Assembly: GCF_900106675.1 (NCBI RefSeq)
Contig: NZ_FNOB01000017.1
Span: 1 to 64,000 of the forward strand
Length of the DNA stretch: 64,000 nt
Direction: 5' to 3'
DNA from: Allgaiera indica
GTDB taxonomy: Bacteria > Pseudomonadota > Alphaproteobacteria > Rhodobacterales > Rhodobacteraceae
Below are positions 10,204-19,609 of the stretch, piece by piece. The position numbers were made by a program, and so were the translations under genes. Under the pieces are notes generated by a model. That model was not told the DNA's origin. It made no database searches and saw nothing but the letters and a program-made list of their open reading frames with translations. Position 1 is the first letter of the stretch, and each line of letters starts with the position of its first letter.

Positions 10204-10830
10204 ATGGCTTGGGACCGCAACCAGATGGCCGCCCGCGCGGCGCAGGAATTGGAAGACGGCATGTATGTGAACCTCGGCATCGGAATCCCGACGCTGGTGG
10301 CGAATTATGTCGGCGACAAGGACATCACCCTTCAGTCGGAAAACGGGATGCTGGGCATGGGGCCGTTCCCCTATGAGGGCGAGGAAGACCCCGATCTGAT
10401 CAACGCCGGCAAGCAGACGATCACCGAACTGCCGCGCACCGCCTATTTCGACAGCGCCATGTCCTTCGGCATGATCCGCGGCGGCAAGATCGCGGCGGCG
10501 ATCCTGGGCGCGATGGAAGTGGCCGAGAACGGCGATCTGGCCAACTGGATGATCCCCGGAAAGCTGGTCAAGGGCATGGGCGGCGCGATGGATCTGGTGG
10601 CAGGTGTCGGCCGGGTGATCGTGGTGATGGACCACACCAACAAGCACGGCGACTCGAAGGTGTTGAAATCCTGCACCCTGCCGCTGACCGGCAAGGGCGT
10701 CGTGGACCGGATCATCACCAATCTCGGCGTGCTCGATGTGGCCGAGGGCGGGCTGCACATCGTCGAATGCGCCGAGGGCGTGACCGAGGATGAGCTGCGC
10801 GCCGCGACCGAGGCGACGATCGTTGACTGA
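10204..10830 (+). CDS. scoB: Succinyl-CoA:3-ketoacid CoA-transferase, subunit B
   Basis: The B half of the acetoacetate/succinyl-CoA transferase. It carries the catalytic glutamate Glu46 in [10 protein letters not shown], which forms the enzyme-CoA thioester in this family, and the [12 protein letters not shown] motif near residue 25. The 208-residue length is normal. AAAGGAAG lies about eight bases before the ATG. Together with scoA it makes a complete enzyme, although the genes are 1.1 kb apart. The next gene (an acetyltransferase) starts one base after its stop, so it probably shares the transcript. Confidence 0.95.
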   Translation: MAWDRNQMAARAAQELEDGMYVNLGIGIPTLVANYVGDKDITLQSENGMLGMGPFPYEGEEDPDLINAGKQTITELPRTAYFDSAMSFGMIRGGKIAAAILGAMEVAENGDLANWMIPGKLVKGMGGAMDLVAGVGRVIVVMDHTNKHGDSKVLKSCTLPLTGKGVVDRIITNLGVLDVAEGGLHIVECAEGVTEDELRAATEATIVD

Positions 10831-10831
10831 G

Positions 10832-11131
10832 ATGCCCGATATCCGCCTGGAACGCGGCGCGACCGAGGGCCGCTATGTGATGCCGCGCGGCGATGAGGAG
10901 GCCGAACTCACCTTCTCGATCGTCTCCCCGCAGCTAGTCAGCGCCGACCATACCCGGGTGCCCGAAAGCTTTCGCGGCATGGGCGCCGCGTTTGCCCTGG
11001 TGGAACGGCTGGTCGCGGACGCCCGCGCGCAGGGGTTCCGGATCGTGCCGAAATGTTCCTACGTCCAGGCCCAGCGCCGCAAGCATCCGGACTGGGCCGA
11101 CGTGTTCGCGGACGGCGGCGATGAGGGCTGA
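10832..11131 (+). CDS. Small GNAT-type N-acetyltransferase (YjdJ-like)
   Basis: A 99-residue protein of the small GCN5-related acetyltransferase group. The second half shows the acetyl-CoA binding layout: SFRGMGAAFALVERLVADARAQGFRIVPKCSYV, with the R-G-M-G-A loop replacing the usual Q/RxxGxG/A, then a C-terminal YVQAQRRKHPDWADVF typical of this subfamily. Substrate unknown. It follows scoB by one base; a TTG at 10823 overlapping the scoB end is an alternative start. Co-transcription with the sco genes is likely, though a functional link is not evident. Confidence 0.82.
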   Translation: MPDIRLERGATEGRYVMPRGDEEAELTFSIVSPQLVSADHTRVPESFRGMGAAFALVERLVADARAQGFRIVPKCSYVQAQRRKHPDWADVFADGGDEG

Positions 11132-11267
11132 GCAGACGTCGCAGCCGCGTCCGCTGCGCTGCCGGAGGAACAGCGCCGGTTGAATCCGCCCCGAAGCGCG
11201 GCAATGGATTGACCCATGGCGGGAATTGCGGTGCAGATGCGCCGGCGGACTCGGCAAGGAGGCGGGA

Positions 11268-12044
11268 ATGCCCGTGAAGGATTGGAATCCGGCGCTTTAC
11301 ACCCGGTTCGAAGGGCTGCGGCTGCGGCCGGCGCTTGACCTGATCCAGCGGATCGGCCCCCTGCCCGGGGGTGACGTGATCGACCTGGGCTGCGGCGCGG
11401 GTTCGGTCGGCGCGGCACTGGCCAAGGCCTTTCCGGATCACCCCCTTCGCGGTGTCGATGCGTCGCCCGCGATGCTGGAAAAGGCGCGCGCAAGCGGCCA
11501 TTATGCCGATCTGTCCCACGCCGATATCGCCGACTGGTCACCCAAGGCCCCGCCCGCGCTGATCTTTTCCAACGCCGCCCTGCACTGGCTGCCCGATCAC
11601 GCAACGCTGCTGCCGCGCCTGGCCCGCGGGCTGGCGCCCGGCGGCACGCTGGCGGTGCAGATGCCGCGCCAGACCGGGGCGCCCTCGCACCGCTTCCTGC
11701 GCGATATCGCGATGCATCTCTTCGGCGACCGCTTCGATTTTGCCGACTGGACCCCGCCGGTCGCCCCGGCCGAGGCCTATTGGCGCATCCTCGCCCCCCT
11801 GGGACAGGTCCAGGCCTGGGAAACCGAATATATCCAGCACCTTTCCCCCTGCCCCGACGGCCATCCGGTGCGCCGCTTCACCGAAAGCACCGCCATGCGC
11901 CCCTTTCTGGAAAAGCTGACCCCGGCCGAGCGCGCCGATTTCATCGCCGCCTATGAAGAGGCCCTTTCCGTCGCCTACCCGCTGCTCGACGACGGCGGCG
12001 CGCTGTTTCCCTTCCGCCGCTGCTTCTTCGTCCTCACGCTCTAG
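11268..12044 (+). CDS. tam: SAM-dependent methyltransferase, trans-aconitate 2-methyltransferase-like
   Basis: A 258-residue class I methyltransferase. The SAM-binding motif I, VIDLGCGAGSVGAAL, is near residues 37-51; the acidic residue of motif II is in RGVDASPAML; motif post-I and IV correspond to HADIADW and ALIFSNAALHWLPDH. The NAALHW form and the overall length match Tam, which methylates trans-aconitate, an inhibitor of aconitase. Many related methyltransferases share these motifs, so the substrate is an inference. AGGAGGCGGGA precedes the start. The MOSC gene starts two bases after its stop. Confidence 0.8.
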   Translation: MPVKDWNPALYTRFEGLRLRPALDLIQRIGPLPGGDVIDLGCGAGSVGAALAKAFPDHPLRGVDASPAMLEKARASGHYADLSHADIADWSPKAPPALIFSNAALHWLPDHATLLPRLARGLAPGGTLAVQMPRQTGAPSHRFLRDIAMHLFGDRFDFADWTPPVAPAEAYWRILAPLGQVQAWETEYIQHLSPCPDGHPVRRFTESTAMRPFLEKLTPAERADFIAAYEEALSVAYPLLDDGGALFPFRRCFFVLTL

Positions 12045-12046
12045 CC

Positions 12047-12643
12047 ATGGCCGCCCTCAGACCCACCGCCTTCACCGCCCGCATCACCTGGCTTGGCCGC
12101 GTCGCCGACCGCGCCGCGACGCTGGCCTCGCGGCCCCAAGACAGCCTGCCCCTGACCTTCGGCGGCCCCGAGGCAGAGGCCCATTCCGGTACCACGCGCC
12201 CATCCTGTTCACGGGTGCTGGATCAGCATCCGCGCGGCACCGAGATCGCCAATGTCCGGCAGTTGACGCTGATTTCGTCCGAGGAGATGGCCCAGATCGC
12301 CGCCGACATGGGGATCGCGGCGCTGCGGCCGGAATGGCTGGGCGTCTCGGCCGTGGTCGAGGGGATCGCGGATTTCTCGCAGCTGCCACCGTCATCTCGA
12401 CTGCAGGGGCCCGACGGGGCGACATTGGTGATCGACATGGAGAACCGGCCCTGCAATCTGCCCGCCCGGGTAATCGAAGACGCCCTGCCCGGCGCGGGCC
12501 ATACCTTCAAGACGGCGGCATGGGGGCGGCGGGGCGTGACCGCCTGGGTGGAACGCCCGGGCGTTCTGCGCCTGGGGGATGTGCTGCGCCTGCATGTCCC
12601 CGATCAGCCGGCCTGGCCGCATTTGGCTGCGGCGCGCGCCTGA
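12047..12643 (+). CDS. MOSC domain-containing protein
   Basis: A 198-residue stand-alone MOSC domain, the C-terminal domain of molybdenum cofactor sulfurase. The pattern GGPEAEAHSGTTRPSCSR near residues 39-56, RQLTLISSEE, and MENRPCNLPARVI with the conserved Cys near residue 137 match the family. These proteins are thought to handle sulfur for metal cofactors; some stand-alone members detoxify N-hydroxylated bases or bind molybdenum cofactor. It is probably translated with the preceding methyltransferase gene. No molybdenum enzyme gene is close. Confidence 0.83.
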   Translation: MAALRPTAFTARITWLGRVADRAATLASRPQDSLPLTFGGPEAEAHSGTTRPSCSRVLDQHPRGTEIANVRQLTLISSEEMAQIAADMGIAALRPEWLGVSAVVEGIADFSQLPPSSRLQGPDGATLVIDMENRPCNLPARVIEDALPGAGHTFKTAAWGRRGVTAWVERPGVLRLGDVLRLHVPDQPAWPHLAAARA

Positions 12644-12793
12644 CCGCGATGCCGCCTTTGGGGGCGCCAAGCCCGGCGCCGGCGAATTTGTTCGGGGATC
12701 GGTCGCAATCGCGCCGCTCGCCGGGGGCCTGCTCCGCTATAGCGGGAGGCGGGCGCGCGAAACAAAGGGATAACAGCACGGGGAGAGGACCAC

Positions 12794-14470
12794 ATGGCCG
12801 TGAAGACCGATATCGAGATCGCCCGCGCCGCGCGCAAGCAGCCGATACAGGAGATCGGGCGCATGCTGGGCATACCAGAGGCGCATCTGCTGCCCTATGG
12901 CCATGACAAGGCGAAGGTTGATCAGGCCTTCATCGCCTCGCTCGGCGGGCGCAAGCGGGGCAAGCTGATCCTGGTCACGGCGATCAACCCGACGCCCGCC
13001 GGCGAGGGCAAGACCACCACCACGGTGGGTCTGGGCGACGGCCTGAACCGGATCGGCAAGCGCGCGATGATCTGCATCCGCGAGGCGAGCCTGGGCCCCA
13101 ACTTCGGGATGAAGGGCGGCGCCGCCGGTGGTGGCATGGCCCAGGTCGTGCCGATGGAGGAGATGAACCTTCACTTCACCGGCGATTTCCACGCGATCAC
13201 CAGCGCCCACAATCTGCTGTCGGCGATGATCGACAACCACATCTACTGGGGCAACGAGCTGGAGATCGACGAACGCCGCATCGTCTGGCGCCGGGTGATG
13301 GACATGAACGACCGGGCGCTGCGCGATATCGTGGTGGGCCTCGGCGGTGTCTCGAACGGTTTTCCGCGCCAGACCGGCTTTGACATCACCGTGGCGTCCG
13401 AGGTGATGGCGATCCTGTGCCTTGCGAACGACCTGGCGGATCTGCAGCGCCGGCTGGGCGACATCGTGGTGGCCTACCGCCGCGACAAGACACCGATCTA
13501 CTGCCGAGACATCAAGGCCGACGGCGCGATGACGGTGCTTCTGAAGGACGCGATGCAGCCCAACCTGGTGCAGACGCTGGAAAACAACCCCGCCTTCGTG
13601 CATGGCGGTCCCTTCGCCAACATCGCCCACGGCTGCAATTCGGTGATCGCCACCGATACCGCGCTGCGGCTGACCGATTATGTGGTGACCGAGGCCGGCT
13701 TTGGCGCCGATCTGGGGGCCGAGAAATTCTTTGACATCAAATGCCGCAAGGCCGGGCTGAAACCCGACGCGGCGGTGATCGTGGCGACCGTGCGGGCAAT
13801 GAAGATGAACGGCGGCGTGGCCAAGGCGGACCTCGGCGCCGAGAATGTCGCGGCGGTGCGCCAGGGCTGCCCCAACCTTGGCCGCCATATCGGCAATGTG
13901 CAGGGCTTCGGCGTGCCGGTGGTGGTGGCGATCAACCATTTCTCGGGCGATACCGAGGCCGAGATCCAGGCGGTGAAGGACTATGTCGCGGATCTGGGCG
14001 CCGAAGCGATCCTGTGCAAGCACTGGGCCGAGGGCAGCGCGGGCATCGTGGATCTGGCGCGGAAAGTGGCGGAACTGGCCGATAGCGGCGGCGCCGATTT
14101 CGCGCCGCTCTACCCCGATGAGATGGGTCTTTTCGACAAGATCGAAGCGGTGGCGAAGCGCATCTATCACGCCGAGGCGGTGACCGCCGACGATGCGGTG
14201 CGCGAGCAGTTGCGCGTGTGGGAAGCGGCCGGTTACGGCCACCTGCCGGTCTGCATGGCCAAGACGCCGTACAGCTTCTCGGCCGATCCGACGCTGCGCG
14301 GCGCGCCCACCGGCCACACGGTGCCGGTGCGCGAGGTGCGGCTGTCGGCGGGGGCGGGATTCATCGTCGCGATCTGCGGCGCGATCATGACCATGCCGGG
14401 CCTGCCGCGCCATCCCGCAGCCGAAGTGATCGGACTGGATGACGAAGGCTTCGTCGAGGGGTTGTTCTAG
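12794..14470 (+). CDS. fhs: Formate--tetrahydrofolate ligase
   Basis: Makes 10-formyl-tetrahydrofolate from formate, tetrahydrofolate and ATP. At 558 residues it is full length. The P-loop lies in [20 protein letters not shown] near residues 61-80, and family blocks such as [50 protein letters not shown] and [15 protein letters not shown] are present. GGGGAGAGG precedes the ATG. It lies 124 bases upstream of folD on the same strand; together the two products interconvert formate and methylene-tetrahydrofolate, as in serine, glycine and methyl-group metabolism. Confidence 0.98.
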   Translation: MAVKTDIEIARAARKQPIQEIGRMLGIPEAHLLPYGHDKAKVDQAFIASLGGRKRGKLILVTAINPTPAGEGKTTTTVGLGDGLNRIGKRAMICIREASLGPNFGMKGGAAGGGMAQVVPMEEMNLHFTGDFHAITSAHNLLSAMIDNHIYWGNELEIDERRIVWRRVMDMNDRALRDIVVGLGGVSNGFPRQTGFDITVASEVMAILCLANDLADLQRRLGDIVVAYRRDKTPIYCRDIKADGAMTVLLKDAMQPNLVQTLENNPAFVHGGPFANIAHGCNSVIATDTALRLTDYVVTEAGFGADLGAEKFFDIKCRKAGLKPDAAVIVATVRAMKMNGGVAKADLGAENVAAVRQGCPNLGRHIGNVQGFGVPVVVAINHFSGDTEAEIQAVKDYVADLGAEAILCKHWAEGSAGIVDLARKVAELADSGGADFAPLYPDEMGLFDKIEAVAKRIYHAEAVTADDAVREQLRVWEAAGYGHLPVCMAKTPYSFSADPTLRGAPTGHTVPVREVRLSAGAGFIVAICGAIMTMPGLPRHPAAEVIGLDDEGFVEGLF

Positions 14471-14594
14471 GGCCGCGGAAACGGCAAGGGGCCCTTGCGG
14501 AAAGCGGCCAGCGGGACGCGCGATGCCGCGCCGCTCCGGCCGGAGACGGAAGATGACAGACCGCGCCGCCAAGGCGCGGAAACAGGGGAGTGAC

Positions 14595-15497
14595 ATGAGC
14601 GCGGATATCATCGACGGCAAGGCCTTTGCGGCCAAGGTACGCGGCCAGATCGCGGGACAGGTGGCGCGGATGAAGGCCGATCACGGCATCACGCCCGGTC
14701 TGGCCGTGATCCTGGTGGGCGAGGATCCCGCAAGCCAGGTCTATGTGCGCAACAAGGGCACCCAGACGCTGGAAGTGGGGATGCATTCCTACGAGCACAA
14801 GCTGCCGGCCGAGACCCGGGCCGAGGATCTCTATGCCTTGATCGACCGGCTGAATGCCGATCCGGCCGTGCACGGGATCCTGTGCCAGTTTCCGGTGCCC
14901 GCCCATCTGAGCGAAACCGAGATCGTCGCGCGGATCGACCCGTCCAAGGATGTGGACGGGCTGCATGTGGTCAACGCGGGCCTTCTGGCCAGCGGGCAAC
15001 GGGCGATGGTTTCATGCACGCCGCTAGGCTGCCTGATGCTGCTGCGCGACCGGCTGGGCAGCCTGTCGGGGCTGAACGCGGTGGTGGTGGGGCGCTCGAA
15101 CCTGGTAGGCAAGCCGATGGCGCAACTTCTGCTGCGCGACAGCTGCACGGTGACGATCGCGCACAGCCGGACCAAGGATATCGCCGCTGTCTGCCGCGGT
15201 GCCGATATTCTGGTGGCGGCGGTGGGGCGGCCGCGGATGATCCCCGGCGACTGGATCAAGCCCGGCGCGACGGTGATTGACGTCGGCATCAACCGCGTCG
15301 ACGCGCCCGAGCGTGGCCCGGGCAAGACCCGGCTGGTAGGCGATGTGGATTTCGACAGCGCGAAAGAGGTGGCCGGCGCGATCACCCCGGTGCCGGGCGG
15401 CGTCGGGCCGATGACCATCGCCTGCCTGCTGGCCAACACGCTGACCGCCTGCTGCCGCATCCACGGCCTGCCCGAACCCGACGGGCTGACCGCATGA
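14595..15497 (+). CDS. folD: Bifunctional methylenetetrahydrofolate dehydrogenase / methenyltetrahydrofolate cyclohydrolase
   Basis: Interconverts 5,10-methylene-, methenyl- and 10-formyl-tetrahydrofolate with NADP. The 300-residue protein has the catalytic Tyr/Lys region [14 protein letters not shown] near residue 50, [14 protein letters not shown], the PSKDVDGLH block near residue 120, the nucleotide-binding [17 protein letters not shown], and the C-terminal [18 protein letters not shown]. The start ATG follows GGGGAG. Its position after fhs suggests a one-carbon operon. It is convergent with the thioesterase gene, with a dispersed repeat between them. Confidence 0.97.
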   Translation: MSADIIDGKAFAAKVRGQIAGQVARMKADHGITPGLAVILVGEDPASQVYVRNKGTQTLEVGMHSYEHKLPAETRAEDLYALIDRLNADPAVHGILCQFPVPAHLSETEIVARIDPSKDVDGLHVVNAGLLASGQRAMVSCTPLGCLMLLRDRLGSLSGLNAVVVGRSNLVGKPMAQLLLRDSCTVTIAHSRTKDIAAVCRGADILVAAVGRPRMIPGDWIKPGATVIDVGINRVDAPERGPGKTRLVGDVDFDSAKEVAGAITPVPGGVGPMTIACLLANTLTACCRIHGLPEPDGLTA

Positions 15498-15538
15498 GGC
15501 CCGCGCCGGGGGTTTCACACCCCCGGACCCCCGTGGAG

Positions 15539-15556
15539 TATTTTCACCAAGATGAA
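15539..15556 (+). repeat. Dispersed 18-base intergenic repeat, copy 2
   Basis: TATTTTCACCAAGATGAA, preceded by a C/G-rich run (CCCCCGGACCCCCGTGGAG). It lies in the 64-base gap between the convergent folD and thioesterase genes. Confidence 0.7.
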
Positions 15557-15561
15557 AAAGG

Positions 15562-15999
15562 TTAGGGGCCGGCTGGCACCGGGATCATGGTGCCCTGGAG
15601 CAGGGCGATCAACTTTTCAGCACCATCCGTTTCGGCAAACACTTCGGCGCGCACGACACTGAGGCGGCGGCCGGTCTTCACGGCCTCGCCGCGGGCGATC
15701 AGCCGGTCGCCGGCGGCGGGCGCCAGCAGGTTGATCTTGATCTCGGCGGTCATCACCTCATTGCCGGGCGGCAGCAGCGTCAGCGCGGCATAGCCCGCCG
15801 CCGTATCCCCCAGTGCGAAGGTCAGCGCCGCATGGCCCACCCCATGATGCTGGCGCGCGCCGGGCAGGATCGGCGCGGCGATCTCGCACCGCCCCGGCGC
15901 GACCGAGACGACCCGCGCGCCCAGGGTTTGCATCATGGTCTGACGGGCGAAACTTTCTTGCACCCGCCTGGCGAAATCGTGTGTCTGCATTCCCTGCAT
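15562..15999 (-). CDS. PaaI-family hotdog-fold thioesterase
   Basis: A 145-residue hotdog thioesterase. The pattern QHHGVGHAALTFALGDTAAGYAA is the PaaI/YbgC-like active region (HxGxxxxxxD); the Asp in GDTAAGYAA is the catalytic type. NEVMTAEIKINLLAPAAGDRLIARGEAV follows, as in this family. It probably hydrolyses acyl-CoA or aryl-CoA thioesters; the substrate is unknown. The start at the ATG at 15999 has GGCAGGA upstream; ATG 15990 is also possible. It is divergent from the LytTR regulator gene. Confidence 0.85.
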   Translation of the reverse strand: MQGMQTHDFARRVQESFARQTMMQTLGARVVSVAPGRCEIAAPILPGARQHHGVGHAALTFALGDTAAGYAALTLLPPGNEVMTAEIKINLLAPAAGDRLIARGEAVKTGRRLSVVRAEVFAETDGAEKLIALLQGTMIPVPAGP

Positions 16000-16092
16000 T
16001 CCTGCCTTGCGACGTGTTTTCCCGCCTTGTCGGCATGCGCGCCGCCGGGTAACACGAAAATCCATTCACTTTCGAGTTGCATAAGACATGCC

Positions 16093-16860
16093 ATGCGCCT
16101 GACCCTGGGTGAACTGGTTCGACGCATTTTACCCCCGCGCCTTGTGGCGTCGTGGTTCCTGATCACCGTCGTCGTGACGGCAATCGGACCTTTCGCGACA
16201 TATCAGCAATTTGGTACGCTGGGGCGGCTCGGCTATTGGGCGCTGGTCCTCGGAGTCGCGATCCTGTTCTGCGCGCTGGCATTCCGTGCCGCCTGGCGCT
16301 TGTGCGCGGCCCATCCCTTCTGGCTTCGGCTGCTGCTTGCCAGCGCATTGTTCACCGCGGTATTCCTGCCGGTCCAGTGGTTCATCATGCTGACCTTGCG
16401 CGGCCCGGCGGTGGGGCTTGAACACCTGGTGCTGGTGGTTGCCACGGCGCCGTTGGCCGTGGGGATGATGAAATACCTCTGGCTTGACCCCAACATGCCC
16501 GGGCCTCCCGAAACCGCACCGCAGCCGCGGATTCTGGATCGGGTGACGCCGGAAAAGCGCGGCACCTTGCTGCACGTTTCGGTTGACGATCACTATGTCG
16601 AGCTGCTGACCGACCGCGGAAAAAGCCAGATCCTGATGCGGTTTTCGGATGCGATGTCCGAACTGGACGGCGTCGAGGGAATGCAAGTGCATCGGTCGCA
16701 CTGGGTGGCGCGGGGTGCGGTGCGAGATAGCCGCCGCCGGAACGGCAAGCTGTTTCTCATGCTGGTCGACGGGTCGGAGGTGCCGGTCAGCCGCGGCTTC
16801 CAGAAGGCCGTGACCGAGCGCGGCTACCTCCACGCGAGCCACCGCGCGCCTAATGGATGA
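16093..16860 (+). CDS. Membrane-anchored LytTR-domain transcription regulator
   Basis: A 255-residue protein with four hydrophobic segments in the first 135 residues (about 16-36, 48-70, 76-98 and 108-128) and a LytTR DNA-binding domain at about 150-250. The LytTR hallmarks are LLHVSVDDHYVELLTDRGKSQILMRFSDAMSEL, VEGMQVHRSHWVARGAV and KLFLMLVDGSEVPVSRGFQKAV. Such proteins bind DNA directly from the membrane; the signal is not known. Its last 11 bases overlap the 3' end of the convergent AAA ATPase gene. It may regulate the adjacent pilus locus, but this rests on position only. Confidence 0.88.
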   Translation: MRLTLGELVRRILPPRLVASWFLITVVVTAIGPFATYQQFGTLGRLGYWALVLGVAILFCALAFRAAWRLCAAHPFWLRLLLASALFTAVFLPVQWFIMLTLRGPAVGLEHLVLVVATAPLAVGMMKYLWLDPNMPGPPETAPQPRILDRVTPEKRGTLLHVSVDDHYVELLTDRGKSQILMRFSDAMSELDGVEGMQVHRSHWVARGAVRDSRRRNGKLFLMLVDGSEVPVSRGFQKAVTERGYLHASHRAPNG

Positions 16861-18172
16861 TCTCGGAAGCCTCGACGAACATGTTCGACCAGGCCCTGTC
16901 GATCAGTTCGGGGCTCATCTGATAGGGGATGCCCTCGAACTCGCAGATCGCGATCATCTGGTCGATCAGGAAGATCGGCTGATAATTGGCGTATTCGTTG
17001 CCGATCTCGGGGTATTTCACCTTCAGCAGATGCACCAGGGAGGCCTCGTCCAGCGGCATCTTGCGCTTGCGGGCGACCATGGCGAAGATCTTCAGGAAAT
17101 CCTCCTGCGTGGGGCCGTCAATCTTGATCTTGAAAAAGATCCGGCGCAGCGCGGCGCGGTCGAATATCTCGTTCGGGTGAAAGTTGGTCGAGAAGATCAC
17201 CAGCGTGTCGAAGGGCACCTCGAACTTCTCGCCCGATTGCAGCGCCAGGATGTCGCGATGTTCCTCAAGCGGAACGATCCAACGGTTGACCAGCTTCTGC
17301 GGCGGATCGGCCTGACGCCCAAGGTCGTCGACGATGAACACGCCGCCGGCCGATTTCAACTGCAGTGGCGCCTGATAGGTGCGCGCGGTGGGGTTGTATG
17401 TCAGATCCAGCATATCAAGCGAAAGCTCGCCCCCGGTGATCACCGTGGGACGTTCGCAATAGACATACCGGTTGTCGAAGCGGTTCCCAGTGCGCCGCAG
17501 CGAGGCCGGATCGTCCAACGCCATCTCGGCCTTGGTGTGGATGACCGGGTCGAAGACCGTGATCACCTGGCCTGAATATTCAAGGGCGCGTGGGATATAG
17601 ATCTTGTCCCCCAGCGCGTCGCGGATTCCGTTCGAGATCGAGCTTTTGCCGTTGCCCGGCGGGCCGTACATCAGGATCGAGCGCCCCGAGGTGACGGCGG
17701 GCCCCAGATTGGCCAGCAGATCTGGTGGCAAGACCAGGTGCCCCATCGCCGAAGTCAGCTGTTCGCGCGAGATCTGGATGTTTCGGATCGACTGGCGTTT
17801 GACCTGTTCGTCGTAATCGGACAGCGGGATCGGCATGGCGCCGTAATATTCCGACTGGCTGAGCGCATCCAGCGCCCGGGCCTTGCCGGCCTCGGCCAGC
17901 TGATAGCCCATCTCGTTGCCGGAATTGGCGTGCAGCGTGCCGGTTGCCTCGATCAGCTTCAGGGTACGCGCCTCGTCGACCAGTTCCTGCGTCACCGGAA
18001 CGGGCAGGCAGATCACCCTCGAGATTTCGCTGATGACCTCCAGATTCATCCGAAACATGGTTTTCAGCAGGATATCGCGCATCATGACCATCGACAGCCC
18101 GGTATCGGCCATCGAGCGGGGCGGTGGTGGGGCAAGTACGGAACTTGAGGTCTTCGCGTCCATCAGAATCAT
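16850..18172 (-). CDS. AAA ATPase of unknown function at the end of the tad locus
   Basis: A 440-residue protein. Residues 1-20 are Pro/Ser-rich, about 25-105 look like a helical DNA- or protein-binding module (MVMMRDILLKTMFRMNLEVISEI), and the rest is an AAA ATPase: Walker A GPPGNGKSS at 170-178, Walker B VFIVDDLG at 278-285, sensor 1 VIFSTNF, and an Arg-rich RAALRRIFFKI that could hold the Arg finger. It is not the TadA motor, which is encoded separately. It follows the prepilin peptidase gene by 69 bases on the same strand, so a role in pilus assembly or its control is plausible but not shown. Confidence 0.8.
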   Translation of the reverse strand: MILMDAKTSSSVLAPPPPRSMADTGLSMVMMRDILLKTMFRMNLEVISEISRVICLPVPVTQELVDEARTLKLIEATGTLHANSGNEMGYQLAEAGKARALDALSQSEYYGAMPIPLSDYDEQVKRQSIRNIQISREQLTSAMGHLVLPPDLLANLGPAVTSGRSILMYGPPGNGKSSISNGIRDALGDKIYIPRALEYSGQVITVFDPVIHTKAEMALDDPASLRRTGNRFDNRYVYCERPTVITGGELSLDMLDLTYNPTARTYQAPLQLKSAGGVFIVDDLGRQADPPQKLVNRWIVPLEEHRDILALQSGEKFEVPFDTLVIFSTNFHPNEIFDRAALRRIFFKIKIDGPTQEDFLKIFAMVARKRKMPLDEASLVHLLKVKYPEIGNEYANYQPIFLIDQMIAICEFEGIPYQMSPELIDRAWSNMFVEASEIIH

Positions 18173-18241
18173 CCAGCGGGTGTTGTCAGGTCTCGGGCCG
18201 CGGGCAGCATCACGGCGCGAGCTTCAGGAAAGATTAAGCAT

Positions 18242-18739
18242 CTAGATCCCATAGCAGGCTGCAAGCGCAAGATAGAAGATCAGCACCCCCGCCAGCGCAA
18301 GGCCCATGGGGAAATCGCGGCGCTGCCAGCTTTGCCAATCCGGGGTGGCGCGGCGAAACGCCGGGATCAGGCCCAGCAGCCGATGCGCGGCAAAGGCGGC
18401 CAACAAGATCGCCGCGGCCAGCGCCAGTACCAGCCGCAGATCGGCAACCGCGAAGAAAGGCGCCATCGCGGCGGCGAATTTCGCGTCCCCCGCCCCGATC
18501 GCCCGGGCCAGGTTCAGCACGAACCCCACCACCAGCACCAGCGGCAGATGCGCCAGTTGCCACAGATAACGGTCAATGGGCATCAGGAACGGGCCGAGCA
18601 GCGCGAAGACCAGCGTCAGCGCCAGCACCGCCTGGTTCGGGATCTTCATGAACTTCATGTCGCTCCAGGCGACCCAGACGCCGATCGGCACGACCGGTAT
18701 CAGGAACCACATCGCGGCATGAGAGGTCAGATGCAGCAT
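18242..18739 (-). CDS. cpaA: Prepilin peptidase, TadV/CpaA type
   Basis: A 165-residue membrane aspartyl peptidase of the A24 family that cleaves the short leader of Flp pilin and pseudopilins. The two catalytic Asp residues are visible: Asp27 in WSDMKFMKIPN and Asp85 in the GAGDAKF motif. There are about five or six membrane segments, and the N-methyltransferase domain of long prepilin peptidases is missing, as usual in the Tad type. The start is at ATG 18739, four bases downstream of the TPR lipoprotein stop. Confidence 0.92.
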   Translation of the reverse strand: MLHLTSHAAMWFLIPVVPIGVWVAWSDMKFMKIPNQAVLALTLVFALLGPFLMPIDRYLWQLAHLPLVLVVGFVLNLARAIGAGDAKFAAAMAPFFAVADLRLVLALAAAILLAAFAAHRLLGLIPAFRRATPDWQSWQRRDFPMGLALAGVLIFYLALAACYGI

Positions 18740-18743
18740 CGGC

Positions 18744-19598
18744 CTAACCGTTGGGGTTGTTTTCCAGCGCGTCCAGCGCGCGCTGGGCATCGGGGAAGTA
18801 GCGTGGATTGGTGTCGATCGCGTCTTTCAGCAGGCTCTTGCCGGTGGCCACGTCGCCCTGCTTCACCGCCGTCAGCGCCAGGGTGTACAACAGCTTGGCA
18901 CGTTCGACCTGAGTCATGGGGATCACCGGCAGGTCGTATTTGCGCTGCGCGCCGCGGGCCAGCACCAGGTTGTTCTTGGCGGTGAACAGGTTCGGATCAT
19001 AGCTGAGCGCCTTGTAGAACAGCTTCTCGGCGCCGGCGTAATCGCCGCGCGTCAGCTTGGAAAAGCCCCAGTTGTTGTATATCCCCGCAGGCTGCGTGGT
19101 CATGCCGGCGGCGGTGGCGTAGAAGCTGTCGGCCTTCTTCCACTGCTTGCGGCTGTCGGCCACCATCGCTTCCAGCCGATAGCGATCGAAGGTCTCGTAG
19201 GTCGGGTTGATCGCGTTCAGGACCTGCTCGGCTTTCTTCCACTTGTTGGCGCGGATCAGCGCGTCGGCCTGGGCCACCCGATCCTCGTTGGTGGCGCCGG
19301 GCATCGAGACGATATGCGCCCAGACCTCGGCGCCCTGCTCTGGCTCTTGCGCGCGCACCAGCGATTTCGCCAGGCCGCGCAACATCGACATGTCGTTGGG
19401 CTTGGCGGCGGCGCCCTTCTGGAAATAGGCCACTGCCTCGCGTGGATCGGCCACGGTCAGCATGATCTCGTTGAGGCTTTGCTCGTCGCTGGCCTTGACG
19501 CTTTGCACGGCTTTCTGGACGCGTGCCGTCTGGTCGGTACAGGCCGAAAGGGCGAATGCGCCCATCAGGCACAGGCCCGGTAGGAAGAAGTGGCGCAT
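18744..19598 (-). CDS. tadD: TPR lipoprotein of the tad locus (TadD-like)
   Basis: A 284-residue lipoprotein. The signal peptide ends in a lipobox with ALSAC (Cys20), and tetratricopeptide-like repeats fill about residues 50-275 (for example AVAYFQKGAAAKPNDMSMLR and GAEKLFYKALSYDPNLFTAKNN). In Tad systems, TadD acts as a pilotin-like lipoprotein for assembly of the secretin. The upstream neighbour (19610-20236) is a second TPR lipoprotein, so which one fills the TadD role is uncertain. Spacing to both neighbours is under 12 bases, indicating one operon. Confidence 0.85.
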   Translation of the reverse strand: MRHFFLPGLCLMGAFALSACTDQTARVQKAVQSVKASDEQSLNEIMLTVADPREAVAYFQKGAAAKPNDMSMLRGLAKSLVRAQEPEQGAEVWAHIVSMPGATNEDRVAQADALIRANKWKKAEQVLNAINPTYETFDRYRLEAMVADSRKQWKKADSFYATAAGMTTQPAGIYNNWGFSKLTRGDYAGAEKLFYKALSYDPNLFTAKNNLVLARGAQRKYDLPVIPMTQVERAKLLYTLALTAVKQGDVATGKSLLKDAIDTNPRYFPDAQRALDALENNPNG

Positions 19599-19609
19599 TT
19601 CGCGTCCTT

